NCBI GenBank assembly: GCA_973895155.1
Contig: OZ316892.1
Coordinates: forward strand, 20,646,001 to 20,710,000
Direction: 5' to 3'
Source of the DNA: Marsupella aquatica
Taxonomy: Eukaryota; Marchantiophyta
Length of the DNA stretch: 64,000 nucleotides
Made by a program: the position numbers and the translations under genes
Notes under the pieces: model-generated
What the model saw: only the letters and a program-made list of their open reading frames with translations
Told to the model about the DNA's origin: nothing
The model's database searches: none
Shown here: one piece after another, positions 11,501 to 23,199 of the stretch
How positions within the stretch are numbered: position 1 is the stretch's first letter
Layout: the number at the start of each line of letters is the position of its first letter

Positions 11501-12900
11501 TGACCTATGGCTAGAGACACTTTTGGCTGGTGCAAAAGAGATGTTTGCATCAACTTCTACACCCGTTCCTCATAGTCCTCCCCCTATTGAGGCCCAAACT
11601 GCACCTATACCAAGGGTGGAGTACACGGGGTGAGTCACATGCACCTCCATGTAGTAGGGTTCTACGCACTAGAACCGCACTCCCATAGACATTGGAGACG
11701 TTATGAACCCTTGGCCACTCGCGAGTCCCAAGGCTGGCCCGGGCTTGGTCCATGCTGCTTTGGTAGAGCGACGTGAGAATTACGTTGACCTAGTGGAGGG
11801 GAGGTTGGGGTTGTCATATCTCACAAGAAAGTCAATGACTCTCTTGAAGGATTTATTGTTTGAGATATTTAAAATCACTCATGACATACCCACTAATGCC
11901 TCTGTAGAGATATGGGGGCGTCAATGAAAAGTCAAGCCGTCCTCCTTTGGTGTTGATGTAGGACTTGAGTTATTTGCTATGGAGGACATTGTGGTCCATC
12001 CAAAGCCGGGCGGAGAGGTTATGATGGGGAGCACTTATTTCCTTACCTTGGTGTCGTAGACACTACCAAAAACTGAAACATTATTGTTGATCCTATGCGA
12101 TGTGATAACATTGCCGATGGAGAGGGAGAGGACTTGAACCAAATGTAGAGTGGGTTCAAATTTTTGGAGCACCACTACCACCTTACTATGTCAAGCATAT
12201 GGATTACCATGTATTATGACTATAGCGATTGAGACTATTAGGGCTGATGAGAGATATTTTGTGACTATGATTGGGATGCGCCTAAGAGAGGTATTTACAA
12301 ACGACAGCAAATAGCAAAAAGTAGAGCAAACTGGAAATGGTAACAGTAAACAAAAACACGTTTATTAGAAATATGAGTGGTAATTTTTTTTCATTTTTTT
12401 TCATTTTTTTTCTAAATAAGTTTTTTTTTTGCCAAAAACTTTTTTTTGCCAACGCCCGGCGCTGGCAATGCTAGCGCCCAAAGCTAGCCAAAAATATTTT
12501 AATTTAATTTTTTTTGGAAAATGTGACTTTTTGAAAATATTTTTTGATTGTCATTTTTCCTAGTAACAGTAACTTTTTGCTGGTAACAGGAAAATTTTTG
12601 TTGGTACCAGGAAACCTGTTTCTTGTTTTCTGTCACGGGTGTCATACCCCGCCTAAGATAAACATGCAATGTAATTCATAAGAATAACATTGTATGCAAC
12701 CATCTTTATCACAAGAATGACTTATGGATATAGAGATACATATAAATTTAATTTTCTAGACATAATATAAAATTTGAAATATATAGTCACACTTCCATGT
12801 GTTATTGGTAAAAAAAATTGGATTTGTAATAATTGGCTAAGTTAATTAAACACCATGGCCTAATATAAATATTGTTGTTCTATGTATACAATACATTTGT
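8560..12900. other. No recognisable gene; low-complexity stretches
   Basis: The short frames here are unconvincing and match nothing I recognise. There is a pyrimidine-rich stretch near 10,040-10,220 and T-rich runs at 12,378-12,430. Directly after these is a GC-rich palindromic pair (12,450-12,489) of the GGCGCTAG type. At 12,590-12,655 a sequence ending 'gtgtcataccccgcc' resembles the reverse complement of about 1,985-2,060, suggesting two copies of one degenerate repeat in opposite orientation. Confidence 0.5.
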
Positions 12901-12958
12901 TCAGCCAGATGTTGAGGTATTAGCACGAGCTGTACGATAACATCTCCCTGAGTCTGGA

Positions 12959-14625
12959 ATGAGGTCAAGCATTCCACATGAAGTACCTGAATCTCCCCAA
13001 GAAAGAGTGGATGAGGAGCGCACTATGGATCAATTGATGCTCCAATTCATGGATGTAGAGGAAGATGATCATGACATGGGGGATTGGGAGGACATTGACT
13101 TGTCTTCTAGTAATATTCCTCCATGGGATTCACATTCCCAACAGTGGGAGGAGGCTTGAGAGCATGCAGAAATTTGCATATTTGAGGGGTCCAAATTATC
13201 TTGACTTTCAACAATCATATTATTACTGAACTTGCAACAAAGATACGGAGCAAGCACCTTGCTTCTTGATGATATTTTCAAGACATTTCATGAGCGTGTG
13301 TTGCCAAAGGGAACATCATTGTGGAAAGAGGCAAAGAAAGTGTTAAAGTCCATAGGACTCAAGTATAAAATCATATATGCTTGTGAGAATGATTATGTTT
13401 TCTTCAAGAAATAACACAAGGATATATGCATTGACATGTCCCACTTGCAACGCGCCAAGATATCGTGGGAATATATATGTTGACAGGAAAAATACCTCAA
13501 AAAGTTATGAGGTACTTTCCCCTTATTCATCATTTGTGTCACTAGTTTTGATGTGGGGAGTATATGGTGTGGCATCCCCAACATCTTTCACACATGAGTT
13601 TGGATCCACCTACCATGCACATGATGGTTGACTCCCGTACAGACAAATTTGTGGAGGATTGTTTGGGTGATTTCAAGACTGATCCTCCTCATGTCCAACT
13701 TGGTTTGGTGTTAGATGGTATATATAAGCCTATTTGCAATGGCTAGCAAGGCCCAACCATACTCAGTATGGTCAGTAGTCCTCACTAACTACAACATCCC
13801 ACCATGGATGGCCATGAAGAATGGTCATTTGATCATGTCCATGATTCTCCCTGGTCCTAAAAAAGTGAAGAAGATTGATGTATACTTGCAACCATTGATT
13901 GAGGAGTTGAAAGAGCTATGGAGAGGAGTGGATTGTTATGATGGCCGAGTGCATACAAGACGCTTACCCTGTGAGTTTAAGATGAAGGTCATCCTTTAAG
14001 TCATGATCTTTCAGATATGAATATGGATTTTTGGCACTTTCTTTTAAATTAGATTTACATATGGCTTTGCATGGTCTAGCTTTAAATGTATGCCCATTTT
14101 TAAATAATATGTGTCCCTTAGCTAGTTAGGTTGGTTTTAGAATGAACTTATTTTGAAATATTTGTGGTGTTTTGTTATCATTCTTGTTCAAAGATTTGGA
14201 TATGTTTCTAGCTTGCAAACTTTTGGATATCGAGCTTGCCCGACCTATGGACCCGATTTAGAGGGAGTGGGACGCCCAAAGTCTATCACCCTACGAAAGA
14301 TAGTTTACATTGGTCATACAGAGTGTTTTCCAAAAGAGCATGAATGGAGGTACATGATCCAGTTTTGTATGACATGTACTTGAGTCAACCAGACACACGA
14401 CCTCAATAACCTCAACAAAAAGACCCAACATATTGGAAGGAGATATGGAAGAGGGTCATTGACCCAAATGACCCATTACCCTTGGCCAGAATGATGTGGA
14501 ATGACTCGATTGTCAGCATTGTCACAACTTCCATATTGGGTCACATGCCCATTAACCATATATTGGACCCTATGCACATTGAGGGAAATGTTGGGAGGTC
14601 ATTGATCCAACATCTATACTAACGG
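12959..14625 (+). pseudogene. CACTA (En/Spm) transposase remnant, N-terminal and central part
   Basis: The translated text, read across frames, follows plant CACTA Tnp2-type transposases (Transposase_21 family). It starts with an acidic leader, then 'LLLDDIFKTFHERVLPKG' and 'EAKKVLKSIGLKYKIIYACE' (13,260-13,400), then a Cys-rich piece with 'CPTCNAPRYRG' (about 13,436-13,475). At 13,760-13,930 it has 'YSVWSVVLTNYNIPPWMAMK' and 'KKIDVYLQPLIEELKELWRG'. Further on is 'HILDPMHIEGNVGRSL' (14,560-14,610), equivalent to the conserved 'D-V-M-H-I-E-K-N' block. Multiple stops and frame changes mark it as dead. The remaining conserved block lies about 1.9 kb away, at 16.5 kb. Confidence 0.8.
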
Positions 14626-14639
14626 GGATAAAAACTGTA

Positions 14640-16500
14640 ATGTAGTACATTAGTTAGAAATGATAGAAATTTTATAAATTTTGAACTTTTTCTAACTCAA
14701 AGGTGCAATCTAGTTACCTTTTGTAGTAATTTAGATCAATTGAACACTTTACCTAATGTTATGCTTTATCGAAGGCTATTGCCTATATTGGACAAGGATC
14801 GACAATATAAATCTTTGCTCTTTACATGGTACCAAGAAAGAAGACTGGACATCATTGGAGAAGCAATGCAGACTAGAATTCAAGAACCAGACTCCAAAAC
14901 ACTTCTTCAACAAGAATGAGCGCTGTATACAATTATCAAGATCAACCGATCTCAACTATTTTAGTTAAATAGCTAAAGTAGTCAAAAATGTCTCATACTT
15001 TCTCAGGAGGTAGTAGTTATGTAGTAGAATCATCCTTGAAAGTTTCATCTCAAACCGATATGTGGTTTGAAAGTTCGAATTATTTTAGTTTTACTATTTT
15101 TAGCCTAGTCGCGACTTTACCGACGCTTTGAAAAGTGTCCACCCAAGACCACGACGCTTTGAGAATCGTCCACATGAGAAGCGACGCCTTGAGAAGCATC
15201 TGTCCGTGTTTGACCACAAAGAAGAGCCGACGCTTTGTGAAGCGTCCACCAAAATCTCGGTACTCTAAATTTTTTTTGGTTTTCCACTTTTTATAATATT
15301 GCGACACTTTTACCAATTTATTTGAAGTACTTAGAAGTCTCTAAAAAGTTTGAAACTTTGCTAGCGTAGAGATTATACTTAGATGAGTACCTTGAAAAGT
15401 TTCACCTCATTCTGACTTTTAGTTTAGAAATTAAAATTCCGACAAGATCACTATTTATTAGTTTTACCGCAAACACCGACGCTTTGCAAAGCATCCGCTC
15501 AAACCTTGACTCTTTGAGAAGCGTCCCCTGCATTTTTGACACTTTCAGCAGTGTCCATTCACTTTTCAAAGATGATCGTCATTAAGTTTATTCAAGACCC
15601 TTTAGATATGAAACGACATATCCTTTCAGTATCTCAGTCTCCTTGGGTTCCCACTAGCCTATATGAAGTAGAATTTGTGTCATTCTCAAGTGTGAAGAAA
15701 TAAAGTCAGTTCCTGTGACATGTGTTGCAGCACTAAATCACCTTTGCAAAGCTTTTGTGTGTTTTCATATGGTATGGAGCTTGCAAATGCAAATGAATTC
15801 TAGCTTCTCCCTTCCTTGGTCTGAATGATTGAGAGTTTAGATCATTGAAGTAAAATTATTTGTATGAAGTTGAATCTCAGAAGTATGACGAAATAGATTC
15901 CTTAAGTGGTGACAACCCATCTTCTTGAGTTCTTGATGCATAGTTTTTGGCGTGACACTACTTGTGTATGGGATGCAAGATTGTTACTCACCAATTACCT
16001 GTGACTTCAATTTGATCATGATGATGTTTATGGTTCGTGATGCAAAGTACCGATTGGATACAGAAGTGATTGATTACTAGTTTCTTCTGAGTACCTTTGG
16101 AAGGAAAAGTTGAGACATGTTGACAGCATTTTAGTAATCATCCTAGTATAGTAATCCATTCCAGAAATGTTCTTACGGATTTATCACCCAAATCATATCA
16201 AATGAAGTATTGATAGGAAGATACCTCAAGATTCCATTGTGTTTTGTTATTTGTTTCCATTTTATTAATTGCATTTACAATGTTAAGCAAATATTCAAAT
16301 CTATGTCTTGCTGAGCAACCATAGTAAAAGGCTCAAACCTGTGTTTTTGTTACCTTAGTCATTCATAAGTCTTAAATGATAGAAAATCATTCCTTTCTTG
16401 TTCTTCCATGGGATCGAATACCGAGTTTTGGGCATTAAATGCTGATTTATGTTCATTGTGCAATACTACAAAAACAACAATTGAAAAGATAGTTGTGAGG
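14640..16500. mobile_element. Unclassified sequence splitting the CACTA transposase, with GACGCTTTG repeats
   Basis: CACTA homology stops near 14,625 and resumes near 16,508, so these roughly 1.9 kb are either an insertion or an unusually long intron. Between 15,115 and 15,560 there are at least seven copies of a motif like GACGCTTTG(a/c)(a/g)AAGCGTCC (for example at about 15,121, 15,150, 15,182, 15,228, 15,477 and 15,506), each with weak dyad symmetry. No ORF with recognisable similarity is present. I could not fix its ends or a target duplication. The same motif family is found at the left edge of the window. Confidence 0.45.
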
Positions 16501-16507
16501 AGGCAGG

Positions 16508-16765
16508 ATGCCTGGACTTCATGGTTTTTGGCCATCTATGGACGATCTTGATAATCCCCTTACTATCCATCCCCCATGGATTTTGATGAGGAGTGAGCAC
16601 ATAGAGTTTTACAAACATATAGGGTCAATGCGATTTTCTATAGGGTATGGTGCCAATCTCCGCAAGGGATTTGGTGGAGATGACTCTCCAAAATGGCTAG
16701 CTTTCTTGAATGCCCATGATTATCATCATCTATTACAACATGCAACATGTTATTCTAGTTTATGA
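16508..16765 (+). pseudogene. CACTA transposase remnant, C-terminal block
   Basis: The 85-codon frame contains 'HPPWILMRSEHIEFYKHIGS', then 'GYGANLRKGFGG' and 'LAFLNAHDYHHLLQH'. These match the Tnp2 region that reads roughly 'PPA.FTL...EK..FC..L...K.PDGY..N' and 'LKSHD(Y/C)H.L.QQ'. It is therefore the continuation of the transposase remnant at 12,959-14,625, in the same orientation. No more of the protein is visible after 16,765. Confidence 0.75.
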
Positions 16766-16769
16766 ATAT

Positions 16770-17690
16770 TTGGGCAATAGAAAGTGTACACCTTGGGCCC
16801 CAGCTCCTTTCTAAAATAGGGAGGACAATTTTATCCTTTTTGTAGTAATTTTTATAATTACTTTACAATTAAGTAACCTCCAAATATATTCTTGAACCTC
16901 CTTCTAATTTTGCAAGACCCTTTTAAATGTTCTTATTTTTATTTTTATGGAAGGGGGGATCAAAAGGTAACAACACGTGATATTACATTAGTGGTACATG
17001 TGTCCATACATGTGTTTTGTCAATATATGTTTGCATATATCAAAATGTATTAAATGCCCAAGGGAATGCCCAAATGCATACTAAGCCAAAAGGTACATCT
17101 TAGCTTGGGGGGTCATTTACACTAATTTTGACATTATGTTTGAATGAAGTAAAGGGTATTTTATTTGTTTTAGGGATATAGTATATAGTAAGCTAATATA
17201 TACCTTCATATCTTCTTCTTTAAAGGATAAGAGCACACATAAGACCCAATATATTCTAATTTTGTCTTGTTCAAATATGATTAAATTTGAGATAGGTACA
17301 CTCTGCATGTTGTTTATCATTCATCAATTATAATTTCTCTTATAGAAATGAAGGCAATAAGATGTGAAATACTATATTCATGTTCTAATAGAAATAAATA
17401 TTTTTCTATTATCTTGGGAAGTTTTAAAATTTGATTTAGATTGCAACCGATTCATGATGTTGGTCCATTTTTGGGTCAGATTTATTGGGGACCTCAATAT
17501 GACTATGGTAAGGACAACAATGATGAAGAAACTCTCTAGAGTGAGCAGATCTGGTACTGGACATTTGACACCTATGATAGGAATGATGGTTAATTCAAGA
17601 GTTAAAGAAAGTTAAAGAAAGTTCTAGTGGATGTGGTTTAAGAGTCATAGTTGGATGCTATGGTTCTTGGTGTAGAGGCAAGTGTGGAGA
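16770..17690. other. AT-rich spacer, no gene seen
   Basis: No reading frame here resembles a known protein. The stretch lies between the CACTA remnant and the first LTR fragment of the broken gypsy element, and probably holds the CACTA 3' end. I could not identify CACTA terminal repeats. Confidence 0.5.
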
Positions 17691-17745
17691 TGTCGGATGC
17701 CGAATTAGGAAGTAGTAGTTAACTAGAGTTAAATTGGAGTAACCC
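17691..17745 (+). repeat. Head fragment of a 5' LTR (broken gypsy element)
   Basis: The 55 bases beginning TGTCGGATGCC match the first bases of the LTR at 20,729 (tgtcggatgcc.aattaggaagtagt.gttaactagagttaaa.tggagtaac) with only a few differences. They run straight into pol sequence, so the rest of the 5' LTR, the primer site, gag and protease are missing. A large internal deletion is the simplest explanation. Confidence 0.75.
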
Positions 17746-20690
17746 AAGTATGGTGATCAAGAGCCGGAACCACCAGTGGAGATCCAGCAGGTCATCGATC
17801 CTTAGTGGCATGGAGGTTTGAGACTCGCCCAATTGGAAGAGACTCTTGATCTGACCCTCAGGAATCGCATGGAGGTAGTCAAGAAGGAACATTTCAGGAA
17901 AGTTCAGTTGGAAAATTCCAAGGAGTTCTACATTGGTAATGCCTTTGAACCAGATCAAGAGAAGGAAATCCAAGAACTCTTGAGTCAGTATACTGATATA
18001 TTTGCTTGAAAACATACTGATATCATGGGCATAGATAAGAAGCTAGGAGAGTTACGCATTGATCTTCAACCCGAGGCTCAACCCACTCGTCAGCGACAAT
18101 ATAGGTTGAATCCCAAATACTCGTTGCTAGTGAAGGAGGAGATAGATAAATTGTTGGAGGTAGAATTCATCTACCCACTTGCTACTAGTGATTGGGTGTC
18201 TCCTATTGTGATAGTTCCAAAGAAAACAAGATTGGATGGACAGACTAAGATTCGGGTATATCAGGATTTCAAGAAATTGAATGATGCAACTAGGAAGGAC
18301 TACTTTCCGATTCCCTTCACTGACATGGTATTGGATATTGTGGCTGGCTGGGAAATTTATACTTTCCTAGATGGCCACTCTGGCTACAATGAGATTTGGA
18401 TTCGACAAGAGGATCAATTGAAGACTGCATTCATTACGGAGTGGGGCGTCTTTGCCTTCAGGCGGATACCGTTTGGACTATGTAATGCACCAGGGGCATT
18501 CCAAAGAATTATCATGACTATCTTTCATGATTTTCTAAGGAAGTTCCTAGAGGTATTTATTGATGACTTTGCAGTCTATGGGAATAAGCAGGATCATGTG
18601 GAGAATCTGAGACTCACTTTTCAGAGATGTAGAGATCTCTGACTCAAGCTGCATCCAGGCAAGTGCATCTTTGGAGTACAAGGTACACTCCTTGGTCACA
18701 GAGTTTCAAAAAGGGGGATTGAGGTAGATCCCGAGAAGGTGAGTGTTTGGCAAGCAATAAAGTTTCCAACTAACACCACGAGAGTGAAAGGTTTCCTCGG
18801 ATGCCTTAATGACTACCGCAAATTCATCAAGGACTTTGCACAGATTGCTCTACCCATCACTTCAATGTTGAAAGCAGGAGCTGATTTTGAACCAACCGCG
18901 GAGAGGCTTGAGAGTTTTAATCAGCTAAAGAACAAGTTGTTGGAGACTCCAGTGCTGAAGGCACCTGATTGGAGCAAGGAATTTCCTGTATTTGCGGATG
19001 TATTAGGATTTTGCATTGGAGTAGTATTGAGTCAACTAGATGATCAAGCAAGAGATCATCCGATATATTTTGCTAGTAGACTACTCATGGTAGCGGAGAA
19101 AAATTACTCAGCTACTAATAGGGTCCAAGCTTTGGGAATCATTTATGCATGTAAGAAGTTCAGGCACTATCTGTTGAGGTACAAGGTGATTTCCCATACA
19201 GACCATAATGCCATGAAGTATATGGTGAACAAGCCTGATTTGACTAGCCGGATAGCCAGGTGGGTTTTGTTGTTACAGGAGTTCAATTATGAGGTCCGAG
19301 TGAGACCAGGAAAGAAGCATGCGAATGCCGATTTCTTCTCTCGCATCAACGGACAGCCCACAGATGAACCGATAACATATCAGTTCCCTGATGAAGCTGT
19401 GTTGTACCAGATTTCAACTTTGGAGCAAACTTGGTATGTTGATATTTTCAGGTACCTCACAACCGGCAGGGTATCGGAGTCTTTGAATGCTGAGGAAGCT
19501 GCTATATTTCTAAGGAAGGCAGCACCATAGATGCTGCTCAACAATGTTCTTCACAAGCAAGGAGCGTACAACACCATCCGTAGATGCTTGGAGGAGAACC
19601 AGATCCATGTGGTGATGAGGGCACTACATGAGGAGGAAGCAGGAGGAAACTATGATGCCATTGTGATGTCAAGAAAAATCTTGGATACAGGGTACTGATG
19701 GCTGACACTGCACCGTGATGTAGCGGTGTTCATTCGAGGCTGTGATGCGTGCCAGTGAGTCGGAAAGCCCAAGATGTTGCAGCATCACCCTTTGAATCCA
19801 ATCTTGCCACTAGCACCATTTGAAAAGTAGGGAATTAATCTCATGGGACCCATCACACCCTTGACCCAGAGGATAAGATGCAGGTACAGCATCCTGGCCA
19901 CTAACTATGCTACCAGGTGGGTCGAGGCTCTACCAACTATGAAGAATGATGCTGCGACTACAGCAAAATTTTTGTATGAACAGATCTTCATTTGATTTGG
20001 ATCACCATTGGAACTGGTCAGTGACAGAGGCACTCATTTTCTGAATGAGGTAATTGAGGAGATGACTGCCAATTACTTGGTGAAGCACCGAGAGACAACA
20101 CCGTATCATCCGAAGGCCAATGGCCTGACTGAGCGAGCTAATGGTATCATTGGTCGCATCCTCAACACCACGGTAGTCAATCACAAGAGTGATTGGGACT
20201 ACAAACTGTATTCTGTTGTGTATTCATACAACCTTGCCTTCAAGACTACAACAGGAAAAACCCCTATTATCTTGTTTTTGGCCATAATACAGTTGTACCA
20301 GTGGAATTTGTAGTACCAACACGGACAACTCTATCCAAGGACAGAATGCCAGAAGGCAGCAGCCAGCAAGAGCAAGCCTATCAGTTGGAGCTACTGGAAG
20401 AGACGAGAGAAGAAGCAGCAGAGACATTGGCAAAGTAGCAGGATTGCAACAAGAAGTACCATGATAAGAAGGTGATGCCTGTGAACATTGTCAATGGTGA
20501 TTTGGTGCTACTGTTTGATAGTAGGATAAAGCATTTTCCAGGGAAGCTCCATACTCGCTGGTTGGGCCCATATGTGGTCAAGCAGATTTTTGACAATGGT
20601 TCAGTGGAAGTCATCACTATTACTGGGGACGTATACCCGATCCGAGTACACTATGATCGGTTGAAGAAGTATTTTGAACAGGGAGACTGA
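17746..20690 (+). pseudogene. Ty3/gypsy pol remnant (reverse transcriptase, RNase H, integrase)
   Basis: Domains follow gypsy order. A pre-RT segment lies at 17,818-18,009. Reverse transcriptase (18,025-18,700) has 'RQYRLNPKYSLLVKEEIDKL', 'FGLCNAPGAFQR' and catalytic FIDD. RNase H (18,780-19,350) has 'FHTDHN'-equivalent 'SHTDHNAMKYMVNKPDL'. The integrase zinc-finger region follows (about 19,600-19,760) and then the integrase core (19,830-20,200) with 'LVSDRGTHFLNE' and 'GLTERANGIIGRIL'. The GPY-type tail (20,470-20,690) contains 'GKLHTRWLGPYVV'. In-frame stops (for example near 18,641, 19,528, 19,697, 19,757 and 19,993) and a frame change near 20,270 make it nonfunctional. It is closely related to the intact minus-strand element at 29-44 kb, with many identical blocks. 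Confidence 0.9.
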
Positions 20691-20713
20691 GTGTTTGCAC
20701 AGACGCTGCACAC

Positions 20714-20728
20714 TTGAGAGGGGAGCTA
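20714..20728 (+). promoter_or_regulatory. Polypurine tract of the broken gypsy element
   Basis: The sequence ttgagaggggagcta lies immediately before the TG that opens the LTR. It resembles the tract of the intact gypsy element (taagagaggagcta), which supports close kinship. It is the site for priming plus-strand DNA synthesis. Confidence 0.7.
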
Positions 20729-22606
20729 TGTCGGATGCCTAATTAGGAAGTAGTGGTTAACTAGAGTTAAACTGGAGTAACTATAGTTAGAAGTAATCGC
20801 AGTTAGAAGTAAAGTAGGGTTAAGCGGTGAAAACAGATGCATAGTAAGTGGTAGAAGGTTGAGACAACTTAGCATGGAGTGTCAAGCGGACTTAGGTACA
20901 ATGAAGTTAGGTTAACATTTATTAGGTTAGCATTGGTAGTTTTAGTAATTTGTCTACAATTGAACAGATGGCCTACTTAGCAGAATTATAGAAAAGTCTT
21001 AGAGTAGAATTAGACCTGGAAACCTGGCCAGTATGTAGTCTTAGGTTCACTAAACATACCAGCAAAATTTTGGAGGAAACAGAGGTTGGAGCACGACACT
21101 GGAGATTTACGAAACAAGGATTTTGTTAAAGGAACACTTAAATGGTGTACCGTAGAGGTAAATTGCGGGTTCTGAGTACAAACCGTGCTACGGAAGTTTC
21201 CCTGGAACCTAGGTGTCACCATAGGGGTTCTCCTCATAAGGACACACAGTCCAGGGACACTCTACGTAACGGCCAAGGGAGGGCAATAGGATTTCAGCAA
21301 CAATTCAGGAATGGCAGCCGAGTGCAATTAAGAGAAATTGAAATCTGCCATAAGGACAACAAATTTGACTCGTAAAAACTGGGGGAAACATAGGAATTTG
21401 TTGAAATTGAGGCATGAAGGGATAATGAACGGAAGCTTGCTAAGGGGGGGAAATCTATGGTGCTGAGGGAGATAAGGAAATCTAATCCTCTCAGGCAGTG
21501 TCGTTGCTGCAATGAGGATTAGCTTTGCATTGTAGTGTAGAACAATTTTGGGCAGTGTGAATCGAGAGAATAGTTGCATGCCGCTGAGAGCTAGGGAATT
21601 AGGAATTGCTACATTGAGCTTCCTGCTTGCTGGCCTGACGTGAGGAGCTGCTACACTGGAGCTTGTCCTGCTACATCGAAGGCCGATGGTCTTAAGCTGT
21701 GGATGGAGATTGCTGCCATGGGGGCTCAGGAAGGGGACTAGCAGACTAGTTTGTGCTGCTTGACTAAGTAGCAGCTTTGGGCCAATGAAGAGCACCAGGA
21801 GAAGAGCTCCTTGCTGCTTACTCAAGAGTTTATGTTGTGCTGCTGCTCCAACTTCTACTTGGAGCTTGTTGTTGATAAGAGCTATAGAGTTCATAGTTAT
21901 GGAGGAATGTTGTTGCCTTCGCTGTTGCTAAGCTATGGGGATTGAAAGGGGAGAAGCTGAGAGCTGCCTCCTCACTTGTTCACTTGCACATTCTCTTGAA
22001 GGCTGAAGGCTTGGGGGTTGAGATCTCACTTAGACAGAGATAGCATTGGCTTGAGGCACTAGAGAGAGTGGATAGGGGACTAGTCCACTAGGTAGATAGC
22101 AAGGAGAGGATAGGGGGAAGTGTTGTGATCTAATCTTGTACCATTCCTTGTAGTAAAGGCTCATGCGAAAGCCTCAATCTTGAAGTGTCTATCCAATGAT
22201 TATTTGAATCCAGTGAGTATGTATGCAAGCTCTGGTGTGACTCAACCCAAGGGGGGTGAAACTTGAAGCCAGGGAACAATGGAGGAACCAAACACTTGCC
22301 TTGTTTAGATAGGATGTGACGGTCCTAAAGTTCTTGGTGAAGTAAGCAGAGGAAACTCTTGCAGTGGCAGCCACATTGGGAGTTTGTGGGGACAGCTTGT
22401 GGGTCTGCACTTACCGTGTTGTGATTGGAAGTGGGAGGTGTAAGTATTTTCCAGTGGGAAAACAATGGAGTGATAGCCACCCCTCAAGGTTATCTTTCCA
22501 GCAGTGAAAAGAAAACTATCTGGTTGGGTGTGTGGGTGAGTAAGAAGTAAATTCGAGAGTAGAAGACCTTCTGTCTTGCTATTTTCCCGTCCTAGGAACT
22601 CGGACA
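20729..22606 (+). repeat. 3' LTR of the broken gypsy element (right end tentative)
   Basis: It starts TGTCGG right after the polypurine tract. A tentative end is at CGGACA (22,601-22,606), which gives TGTC...GACA inverted termini and a length near 1.9 kb. The start is well supported by the copy at 17,691 and a diverged relative at 23,200. The end is an inference because no full second LTR is present. The frames inside, including a 188-codon antisense one, show no recognisable domain. Confidence 0.6.
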
Positions 22607-23199
22607 ATAATAAGAAGGGGCATAAGTGGATGAATTAGCTCTAGTGGAGGGTTAAGCCCCATTGCAAGGTGTTGACAAGAGGGAATATAGAGTGTGGTCT
22701 CAGTTCGGAAATCATATGATTTGTTGGATGTCAGCCTCCAATTGTCCCATCACATTTGTACAATCATTTTTTTTGGCAATTCAAACACAATGGCCAATAC
22801 TCTTAAGTGAGGCCATAAATAAGGATGTACTTTTGATGGCAGAAATCATACTTGGGGGTTTTAGTTTCACAAAAATGACCCATCAGAAGATGTGGAAGAT
22901 GATTGAATTTGTATTATCCAAATAGACAAAGTTTTTCATTAGTAGAACATAAATAAAAATATATCCTTGTTATCACCACTTATATTATATTTTCTCCATC
23001 GTTAAATCCGTTTGAATGCACTAAAATTTAAAATCTATAAAGTGTAAATATTATTGCCCAAAATTATTTATTATAACATACTCAAGACACATAAAAAATA
23101 GCAAAAATATAATTTTTATAAAAAACAAGGTTAGGGTCTCAATGTGAGAAAAATAATAAGCAGGGGTACTAGGGGAAGGTAGGCTCATAGGTATATATG
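22607..23199. other. Spacer between two related LTRs, no clear gene
   Basis: A short open frame at 22,662-22,925 on the plus strand has no similarity I recognise. The rest is AT-rich. Confidence 0.4.

Noticed and set aside
21328-21894. 188-codon minus-strand frame inside the broken gypsy 3' LTR
   Set aside because: The composition looks random, no domain is seen, and it is antisense within an LTR of a dead element.
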